Positions 58,434-64,000 of a DNA stretch of 64,000 nt are shown one piece after another. The position numbers and the translations under genes are program-made. Under the pieces are notes generated by a model. It had not been told where the DNA came from. It did no database searches and saw only the letters and a list, made by a program, of their open reading frames with translations. How positions within the stretch are numbered: the stretch's first letter is position 1; each line of letters starts with the position of its first letter. Source of the DNA: JAZDCJ01 sp036311985 (GTDB taxonomy: Bacteria; Actinomycetota; Actinomycetes; Actinomycetales; Micrococcaceae); assembly GCF_036311985.1 (NCBI RefSeq), contig NZ_JAZDCJ010000006.1; one strand, 5' to 3'.

Positions 58434-59489
58434 TCAGCCGGCGGAGAGCTCCTCGCGCAGCGCCGCGGCGAACGCGTCGATGTCCTCCTCGCTCGTGTCG
58501 AACGAGCACATCCAGCGCACCTCGCCCGCTCCGCGGTCCCAATCGTAGAAGCGGAAGCGCTCCCGCAGGCGGTCGGCCACGGCGTTCGACAGCCGCGCGA
58601 AGACGGCGTTGGACTGGGTCGGCTGCGTCGCCTCCACACCCTCGAGGGCATCGACGGCGGCGCGCAGCCGGGCGGCCATGGCGTTCGCGTGGGAGGCCGA
58701 GCGCAGCCACAGGTCCCCGCCGTAGAGCGCCACGAGCTGCGCGGAGGTGAAGCGCATCTTCGAGGCGAGCTGCATGTTCATCTTGCGCAGGTACTTCAGT
58801 CCGTGGGCGGCCTCTGGATCGAGGACGACGACGGCCTCGCCGAACATCAGCCCGTTCTTGGTCCCGCCCAGGCTGAGGATGTCGATCCCGGCGTCCCGGG
58901 TGAAGGCGCGCAGGGGCAGGCCGAGGGCGGCCGCGGCGTTGGAGAGCCGGGCGCCGTCCATGTGGACCTTCATTCCCAGGGAGTGGGCGTGTTCCGTGAT
59001 GGCCTTGATCTCGCGCACGGTGTAGAGGGTTCCGAGCTCGGTCGACTGGGTGATGGACACGGCGAGCGGCTGGGCCCGGTGCTCGTCGCCCCAGCCCCAG
59101 GCCTCGCGGTCGATCAGCTCGGGGGTGAGCTTGCCGTCCGGGGCGGGCACGGCGAGCAGCTTCATGCCGCCGATGCGCTCGGGGGCGCCGTTCTCGTCCA
59201 CGTTGATGTGGGCCGTCCGGGCGCAGACCACGGCACCCCAGCGCGGCAGCAGCGACTGCAGGGCCGTGACGTTCGCCCCGGTGCCGTTGAAGACGGGGAA
59301 CACCTCGGCCGCGGGGCCGAAGTGGTTCAGGACCACGTGGGAGAGGTGCTCGGTGTAATCGTCCTCGCCGTAGGCGGTCTGGTGCCCGCCGTTGGCGGCC
59401 GCGAGGGCCTCGAGGACCTCGGGGTGCACGCCCGAGTAGTTGTCGGAGGCGAATCCGCGGACGGCGCGGTCGTGCAGGGGCTGGTTCAC
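58434..59489 (-). CDS. Low-specificity L-threonine aldolase
   Basis: A 351-residue PLP-dependent fold-type I enzyme (beta-eliminating lyase family) cleaving threonine or allo-threonine to glycine and acetaldehyde. The family start FASDNYSGVHPEVLEALAAA, the cofactor loop FNGTGANVTALQSLL and HMDGARLSNAAAALGL with the PLP-contacting Asp are present. The Schiff-base lysine is in SLGGTKNGLMFGE. Specificity for the L- or L-allo form is not evident. The GTG at 59489 has CAGGAG upstream. It stands as a single gene. Confidence 0.92.
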   Translation of the reverse strand: MNQPLHDRAVRGFASDNYSGVHPEVLEALAAANGGHQTAYGEDDYTEHLSHVVLNHFGPAAEVFPVFNGTGANVTALQSLLPRWGAVVCARTAHINVDENGAPERIGGMKLLAVPAPDGKLTPELIDREAWGWGDEHRAQPLAVSITQSTELGTLYTVREIKAITEHAHSLGMKVHMDGARLSNAAAALGLPLRAFTRDAGIDILSLGGTKNGLMFGEAVVVLDPEAAHGLKYLRKMNMQLASKMRFTSAQLVALYGGDLWLRSASHANAMAARLRAAVDALEGVEATQPTQSNAVFARLSNAVADRLRERFRFYDWDRGAGEVRWMCSFDTSEEDIDAFAAALREELSAG

Positions 59490-59588
59490 GTGGCTCCTGG
59501 GGTCGTAGGTGGTGGGGGGTGCGGCGCGGGCCCGGGGGACGGGCCGCGTGCCGCGGGGCTCAGGGGATGGCGGCCGGCGTCCCGGGGT

Positions 59589-60341
59589 TCAGCGGGCCGC
59601 GGTCAGGTCGATCCGCGCGCCGTTGAGCCCGTCCGCGTCGCCGGAGGCCACGCGGACGAGCTCGCGGCCGAAGTCCTCGACGTCCGTGAAGCCGGCGAAG
59701 GACTTCTCCGGCTCGGCGGCGCGCGCGGCGGCGTCGGTGAACGCCTTGATGGCGAGGACGACGGCGGCCGAGCGCTGCGGCACGGGATCCTGCCGGCGCC
59801 CCGACTGGGCCGCGCGGAAGCCCGCCGCCACGGCGCGCACCCACGCCTCGGCCGCGGCCTTGGCGGCGACGTAGTTGGCGCCGGAGGCGGTGGGGTGTTC
59901 GACGGCGGAGGCCGAGACGATCACGAGCCGCCCCCGTGCGGAGTCGGCGAGGTCCTCGTAGAACGCGCGGGAGGTGTTCCGCAGCGTCGTGACGACGTGG
60001 GTCAGCAGGAACTCCCAGTCCTCGTCGGACTGCCCGGCGAGCCCGCGGCCGCCGCGCCAGCCGCCCACGAGGTGGACCAGGCCGTCGAGCCGCCCGTGCT
60101 CCTCGTGGATGCGGCGGGCGAGCCCGGCCACGGCGTCCGGATCGGCGAGGTCGGCCACGTAGCGGCCCGCGGCAAACGGCACCCGCCCCTCCAGCCGCCC
60201 CGCATCGGTGCCCGCCGCGAGGACCGTGGCACCGGCGTCGTCCAGGGCGCGCGCGGCGGCGGTTCCGGAGGCGCTCGTGGCCCCGGCGACCAGATAGAGG
60301 GCCCCGGCCAGGGGCCGGGACTCCGTTGCGCTGAAGCTCAT
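59589..60341 (-). CDS. Short-chain dehydrogenase/reductase
   Basis: A 250-residue SDR. The cofactor loop is atypical: AGATSASGTAAARAL in place of TGxxxGxG. The active-site Ser (VSASAVEHP), Tyr and Lys (YVAAKAA, a YxxxK) are present. VHLVGGWRGG and the cofactor contact ADLADPDAV follow the usual order. Substrate unknown. The start at 60341 has a -10 box TAGACT ending 7 bases upstream and no ribosome-binding site, consistent with a leaderless mRNA. It lies between the threonine aldolase and DUF6421 genes, each on the same strand but with its own gap, so an operon is not evident. Confidence 0.88.
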   Translation of the reverse strand: MSFSATESRPLAGALYLVAGATSASGTAAARALDDAGATVLAAGTDAGRLEGRVPFAAGRYVADLADPDAVAGLARRIHEEHGRLDGLVHLVGGWRGGRGLAGQSDEDWEFLLTHVVTTLRNTSRAFYEDLADSARGRLVIVSASAVEHPTASGANYVAAKAAAEAWVRAVAAGFRAAQSGRRQDPVPQRSAAVVLAIKAFTDAAARAAEPEKSFAGFTDVEDFGRELVRVASGDADGLNGARIDLTAAR

Positions 60342-60348
60342 GGGGGCC

Positions 60349-60354
60349 AGTCTA
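60349..60354 (-). promoter_or_regulatory. -10 box of leaderless SDR gene
   Basis: On the minus strand TAGACT (60354 down to 60349) ends 7 bases before the ATG at 60341, with only C/G-rich bases between. Confidence 0.5.
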
Positions 60355-60380
60355 GGGGCTCGGCGACGACCGCGCGCGGC

Positions 60381-61772
60381 TCAGGCCGCGTCCGCGCCAC
60401 CGGCCGGGGCACCGGTGATGCCCACGGTCGATTCGATCACGGGCTTCATCTTCTTGGACAGCGCCTCGTAGAACATGGACAGCGGGAACTCGTCGTCCAT
60501 GACCTGGTCCGTCACCTCCCGCAGTGGGGCGGTCAGCGGCAGGGCGTCGGGGCCCTTCGCCCACGTCGAGGCCGGGTGCGGCGTCACGGTCGCCGAGACG
60601 AGCTCGTACGCGGCGAGCCAGTGGGCGAGCTTCGGGCGGTCGATCGAGCGCCAGTACAGCTCGTCGATCGCGTCGCCGAGGGCGCTGACGACGGCGGGGA
60701 CCTGGTCCCAGTCGATCGTGAGCTTGGTGTCGGTCCAGTGCAGGACGTGGTGCTGGTGCATCCAGGCGAAGAGCAGCTGGCCGCCGAGGCCGTCGTAGTT
60801 GCGCACGCGGGAACCCGTGATGGCAAAGCGGAAGATGCGGTCGAAGATCACGGCGTACTGGACGAGCTTCGCGTGCTGGCGGGCGACGGGATCCGCAGCG
60901 GCGTCCTGCTCGATCCGCACCGACTCGCGGAACGCCGTGAGGTCGCAGCGCAGCTCCTCGAGCGAGTAGAGGAAGAACGGCATGCGCTGCTTGATCATGA
61001 ACGGGTCGAACGGCAGGTCGCCGCGCATGTGCGTGCGGTCGTGGATGAGGTCCCACATGACGAACGTGCGTTCGGCGAGGGCCTGGTCCGTGAGCAGCTC
61101 GGCGGCGTCATCGGGGAGCTCGAGGTTCGTGATGCCGGCCGCGGCCCGGACCACGCGGCGGTAGCGGGCCGCCTCGCGGTCCTGGAAGATCGCGCCCCAC
61201 GTGAAGCTCGGGGTCTCGCGCAGCGCGACGGACTCGGGGAAGAGCACGGCCGAGTTCGTGTCGTAGCCCGGCGTGAAGTCCAGGAAGCGCAACGGGACGA
61301 AGAGCGCGTTCGAGTAGCCGCCGGCCTCGAGGCCCGCGATGAAGTCGGGCCAGATGACCTCGACCAGGACGGCCTCGACGAAGCGGTTGGTGGAGCCGTT
61401 CTGCGTGTACATGGGGAAGACCACGAGGTGGCGCAGACCGTCGACGCGGTGCAGCTGCGGCTGGAAGGCGACGAGCGAGTCGAGGAAGTCCGGCACGCCG
61501 AAACCGCCCGCGGACCAGGCCTCGAGGTCGGCGACGAGCAGTTCGAGGTACTCGGCATCGTGCGGGAACTGAGGGGCCAGCTCCCGCACGGCGGCGGTGA
61601 TGGAGGCGACGAGCCCGGCGGCCCGGGCGTGGTCCTCGGCCTCGGGGACGGAACCGTCCTTGACCTGCAGCCGCTGGAGTTCCGTCGCGGCGGCCTTGAG
61701 CGAGAGCCACGCCTGCGAGGCCACGAGATCCGCGGCGTCGAGGGGCTGGGGGCTGAGGGTGGGCTGCGTCAT
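60381..61772 (-). CDS. DUF6421 family protein
   Basis: A 463-residue soluble protein of DUF6421, found mostly in actinobacteria. Long helical segments with many aromatic residues and conserved histidines are seen: VMWDLIHDRTHMRGDLPFDP, IKQRMPFFLYSLEELRCDLT, QHAKLVQYAVIFDRIFRFAI, FAWMHQHHVLHWTDTKLTID. The histidine-rich, acid-rich helices could bind a metal, but this is a guess. The ATG at 61772 was preferred for its AGAGGTG ribosome-binding site; an in-frame ATG at 61847 would add 25 residues and is a possible alternative, since TAGGCT precedes it. Function unknown. It is not cotranscribed with recognisable partners. Confidence 0.88.
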   Translation of the reverse strand: MTQPTLSPQPLDAADLVASQAWLSLKAAATELQRLQVKDGSVPEAEDHARAAGLVASITAAVRELAPQFPHDAEYLELLVADLEAWSAGGFGVPDFLDSLVAFQPQLHRVDGLRHLVVFPMYTQNGSTNRFVEAVLVEVIWPDFIAGLEAGGYSNALFVPLRFLDFTPGYDTNSAVLFPESVALRETPSFTWGAIFQDREAARYRRVVRAAAGITNLELPDDAAELLTDQALAERTFVMWDLIHDRTHMRGDLPFDPFMIKQRMPFFLYSLEELRCDLTAFRESVRIEQDAAADPVARQHAKLVQYAVIFDRIFRFAITGSRVRNYDGLGGQLLFAWMHQHHVLHWTDTKLTIDWDQVPAVVSALGDAIDELYWRSIDRPKLAHWLAAYELVSATVTPHPASTWAKGPDALPLTAPLREVTDQVMDDEFPLSMFYEALSKKMKPVIESTVGITGAPAGGADAA

Positions 61773-61891
61773 CGCTGCACCTCTTTCCGGTGTGACGGCC
61801 GGCGCGTCGCCGGCGGAGGGAACGGCGGCCCGGTGGGCGTCCGCCATGGTCCCTCCAGCCTAGGCATCGGACAGGAACGCTGGTGCGAATA

Positions 61892-61926
61892 GCTTTCAAG
61901 GCCAAGCGACGCTAATGCTTGGAAGC
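61892..61926. promoter_or_regulatory. Nested inverted repeats upstream of the DUF6421 gene
   Basis: CCAAGC (61902-61907) and GCTTGG (61917-61922) are perfect inverted repeats 9 bp apart, inside a series of alternating GCTT and AAGC elements (61892-61926). This could be an operator for the DUF6421 gene to its left or a signal for the msrB end to its right. The remainder of 61848-62035 contains no gene. Confidence 0.35.
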
Positions 61927-62035
61927 ACGCGCCGCGTCCCCAGCGACAGGGGCGGCGGTGGTCGAAGGAGTGTCCATTGGCGCCGGGCGGGCGGGTGCGG
62001 CCGCGGAGCCTCCCTGCCCGCCGGCCGGGGCCCGG

Positions 62036-62476
62036 TCAGGGGGCCGGGCGGAGCTTCAGGGAGACGGAGTTGATGCAGTAGCGCTGGTCGGTCGGCGTTC
62101 CGTATCCCTCGCCCTCGAAGACATGCCCGAGATGGGAATCGCAGGCCGCGCAGCGGACCTCGATCCGCTCCATGCCAAGCGTTCCGTCGCGGAGGTAGCG
62201 GACGGAGCCCTCGGCGAGCGGCGCCCAGAACGAGGGCCACCCGCAGTGCGCGTCGAACTTCTCAGAGCTCGTGAACAACTCGGCTCCGCAGGCGCGGCAC
62301 GCATAGACGCCCTCCTCGTGGCTGTCCCAGTACTCGCCCGTAAAGGGGCGCTCCGTGCCGGCACGGCGCAGGACCTGGTACTCGGCCGGAGTGAGCTCGC
62401 GCCGCCACTCCGCGTCGCTCTTGACGACTCTCGGGCCGTCGGGGGTGGATGGCTGGCCGGGGGTGTTCTCGCGCAT
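62036..62476 (-). CDS. msrB: Peptide-methionine (R)-S-oxide reductase
   Basis: A 146-residue MsrB that reduces the R form of methionine sulfoxide in proteins. Structural zinc is bound by two CxxC pairs, CRAC and CAAC. The catalytic Cys is C134 in RYCINS near the C-terminus. The substrate segments SSEKFDAHCGWPSFW and SHLGHVFEGEGYGTPTDQRY are intact; the extra Cys in DAHCGWPSF is a candidate resolving residue. The ATG at 62476 was selected because the sequence before it has no family similarity. The gene is divergent from an alpha/beta hydrolase, with 89 bp between starts. Confidence 0.93.
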   Translation of the reverse strand: MRENTPGQPSTPDGPRVVKSDAEWRRELTPAEYQVLRRAGTERPFTGEYWDSHEEGVYACRACGAELFTSSEKFDAHCGWPSFWAPLAEGSVRYLRDGTLGMERIEVRCAACDSHLGHVFEGEGYGTPTDQRYCINSVSLKLRPAP

Positions 62477-62565
62477 GACGGGTTCAACGCGCAGGAGCGG
62501 CCCGGGATTCCCGGCCCCCGCGCGGCAACTGGCCGAGCGGGGGACCGACTTGGAATGATGGGGCC

Positions 62566-63822
62566 ATGAGCCACGAAGCACGCAACGCCCTCCCGGCCCG
62601 CCCGACGGGACCCATGGTGCGCTGGGGACTGCTCGGTGCCGGCGTCGGGGCGGTGGCCGGCTCGGTCTTCGCCGCGAGCGTCTCGGCGCTCGCCGGCTAC
62701 TTCGCGCGCCAGGTCGTCACGCCCAAGCCCCGCGTGGAGGACATTGCGATCCTCGCCGTCGTCCGGGGGGTCGACGGCGACGAGGTGATCCTGCCCGCGA
62801 ACGCCGAGACGACGGCGCCGGGCAGCTACTCCCTGTATTTCGACGGCGGGGCGGGCCACGCCCGCATCGGTCGCGTCCTGTCCTTCGTCCCCGCCGAGGG
62901 GACCGTCTCGCGCGAGGTCGAGCACGTCTACGCCGGCGAGCTGCGGGCCGCCGTGCGGGGCTGGTGGTCCGGCGTCGTCTATCCCACCCCCGCGGAGATC
63001 GGGGCGGACGCGGAGGACGTCGAGGTCCAGGTCGAGGGCGGCGTGGCACCCGCCTGGCTCGTGCCCGGAACCCACCGTGCCGGGACATGGGCCGTGATGG
63101 TCCACGGCCGCGGGGCCTCCCGCACCGAGGGGATCCGCGCCATTCCCACGGCCCGGGAGCTCGGCATGACGTCGCTCCTCGTGTCCTACCGCAACGACGG
63201 CCTCGCGCCAGACGCCGGTGACCAGCGCTACGGCCTCGGGAGCACCGAATGGGAGGACGTCGACCACGCCATCGACTTCGCCGTGTCTCGGGGCGCCCGC
63301 GACATCGTCCTCTTCGGCTGGTCCATGGGCGGGGCGATCTGCCTGCAGCTCGCCGACAAGTCCCGCCACCGGCGGCGTCTGCAGGCGCTGGTCCTCGACG
63401 GGCCGGTCGTGAACTGGATGGACGTGCTGGCCCACCACGCGCGGGTCAACCGGATCCCCGAGTCCGCGGGCCGCCTGGGCCAGTGGCTCCTCTCCAACAA
63501 GGCCGGCCGCTGGGCGACGGGCCTGGCCTCGCCCGTGAACCTCAAGGACCTGAACTGGGTGGCCAAGCCCGAGCAGCTGCGGCTGCAGACGCTGATCCTG
63601 CACAGCGAGGACGACGACTTCGTGCCCGTGGGGCCTTCGGCCGCGCTGGCGGAACTCAACCCGTCCATGGTCACGTTCGAACGCTTCACCCAGGCGGGCC
63701 ACACGCGCGAATGGAACGTGGACCCGGAGCGCTGGCACTCGACCGTCGTCTCCTGGCTCGGCTCCGTGCTGGACGCGCCCCATCCGGGCCGCCCCCGCGC
63801 GGAGGCCGCCGCCGGGTCCTAG
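62566..63822 (+). CDS. Alpha/beta hydrolase with N-terminal membrane anchor
   Basis: A 418-residue protein. Residues about 19-48 form one membrane helix (RWGLLGAGVGAVAGSVFAAS), so it is probably membrane-anchored. A domain of about 110 residues follows, then the hydrolase fold: oxyanion part VMVHGRGASRTEGI, nucleophile elbow GWSMGG, the acid in HSEDDDFVP and the catalytic His in QAGHTREWN. The nucleophile serine and the late Asp/His make a complete triad. Substrate unknown; esterase or peptidase-like activity is possible. TGGAATGAT (62551-62559) may be its -10 region close to the ATG. The stop shares the bases CTAG with the stop of the convergent gene. Confidence 0.88.
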   Translation: MSHEARNALPARPTGPMVRWGLLGAGVGAVAGSVFAASVSALAGYFARQVVTPKPRVEDIAILAVVRGVDGDEVILPANAETTAPGSYSLYFDGGAGHARIGRVLSFVPAEGTVSREVEHVYAGELRAAVRGWWSGVVYPTPAEIGADAEDVEVQVEGGVAPAWLVPGTHRAGTWAVMVHGRGASRTEGIRAIPTARELGMTSLLVSYRNDGLAPDAGDQRYGLGSTEWEDVDHAIDFAVSRGARDIVLFGWSMGGAICLQLADKSRHRRRLQALVLDGPVVNWMDVLAHHARVNRIPESAGRLGQWLLSNKAGRWATGLASPVNLKDLNWVAKPEQLRLQTLILHSEDDDFVPVGPSAALAELNPSMVTFERFTQAGHTREWNVDPERWHSTVVSWLGSVLDAPHPGRPRAEAAAGS

Positions 63823-64000
63823 CCCGAGGCGATCGGGGCCCGCGCCGCACCGAGCAGGGCACGCAGCCGCTCGGGCGCGAGTTCGAGGTCGAGGCCGCGC
63901 CGCCCGCCGGAGACGAACACGGTCCCGTGCCCGAACGCCGACTCGTCGACGACCGTGGGGGACGGGTGGCGCTGCCCGAGCGGCGAGATGCCTCCGACGA
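63819..64000 (-). CDS. YbaK/EbsC-type aminoacyl-tRNA deacylase (C-terminal part, cut by window edge)
   Basis: The last 59 residues of a gene running leftward from beyond the right edge. The visible part (VGGISPLGQRHPSPTVVDES, FGHGTVFVSGGRRGLDLELA) matches the C-terminal half of YbaK/EbsC-type proteins, which remove wrong amino acids from tRNA-Pro or other tRNAs; GGISPLGQ is a hallmark. The start lies outside the window, so length and complete motifs cannot be judged. Its stop codon overlaps that of the preceding convergent gene. Confidence 0.85.
   Translation of the reverse strand, partial: VGGISPLGQRHPSPTVVDESAFGHGTVFVSGGRRGLDLELAPERLRALLGAARAPIASG

Noticed and set aside
61896..62569. Open frames on both strands around the msrB gene
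   Set aside because: These are shadows of msrB and its flanks; only the MsrB frame carries the zinc and catalytic cysteines.

Overview
The window is a 64 kb piece of a very GC-rich actinobacterial chromosome. Gene order and protein families (SepH, DUF3071/3093/3159/3710/4193/3000/4081, an Rip1-type site-2 protease, a CeoB/CeoC TrkA pair, DUF6421) point to the order Micrococcales and probably the family Micrococcaceae; the genus cannot be fixed from the sequence. About 48 protein genes are supported. I see no rRNA, tRNA, CRISPR array, insertion sequence, integrase or prophage gene. The window reads as ordinary chromosome with a few accessory inserts.

Layout. 1-270 holds only repeats: an 18-base C run, a 15-bp triplicate and degenerate 27-bp repeats. 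271-4530 is an Lrp/AsnC regulator facing a three-gene branched-chain 2-oxoacid dehydrogenase operon (E1alpha, E1beta, E2; no E3). 4731-10592 is a fructoside unit: an operator-studded promoter, a binding protein with two permeases (no ATPase), a GH32 beta-fructosidase and a LacI repressor. 10612-18229 has a GNAT, a TetR regulator and a five-gene acyl-CoA carboxylase / acyl-CoA dehydrogenase / MaoC / CitE-like operon for leucine (possibly also itaconate) catabolism. 18377-28595 has a small unknown gene, then dxr, the rip1-type protease, a lipoprotein, a YciI-like protein, ispG, a GNAT, proS and a TSUP permease. 28650-44804 is a conserved actinobacterial block: sepH, DUF4193, DUF3093, dut, DUF3710, an OB-fold protein, DUF3159, two TrkA proteins, an APC permease, a TRAM-type RNA methyltransferase, aconitase, dxs and DUF402. 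44933-52506 has argG, an aldo/keto reductase, an unknown protein, a nucleoside hydrolase and a complete ECF uptake system with fused ATPases. 52427-64000 carries a Rieske lipoprotein, fadB-fadA, RNase D with DUF3000, threonine aldolase, an SDR, DUF6421, msrB, an alpha/beta hydrolase and the end of a YbaK-type deacylase.

How the parts work together. The branched-chain dehydrogenase makes acyl-CoAs from leucine, valine and isoleucine keto acids. The carboxylase operon carries the leucine branch forward, with MaoC and a CitE-like lyase probably replacing the usual methylglutaconyl-CoA hydratase and HMG-CoA lyase. In Mycobacterium tuberculosis these two gene sets form one run; here the fructoside unit lies between them. 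Three genes of the MEP isoprenoid pathway (dxr, ispG, dxs) lie within 25 kb. The nucleoside hydrolase and ECF genes look like a base or nucleoside salvage system of unknown substrate.

Regulation visible in the sequence: a perfect TGTGA-N6-TCACA site over the promoter of the dehydrogenase operon, a palindrome over the Lrp start codon, two LacI-type operators around a near-consensus promoter, twin TetR boxes before the carboxylase operon, a palindrome before fadA, an inverted repeat that could hide the start codon of the ECF S component, and about ten genes whose -10 box lies 6-10 bases before the start codon, implying leaderless or nearly leaderless mRNAs. Nothing here is a proven new system; the ECF/nucleoside-hydrolase unit with its start-codon-pairing leader is the best candidate.
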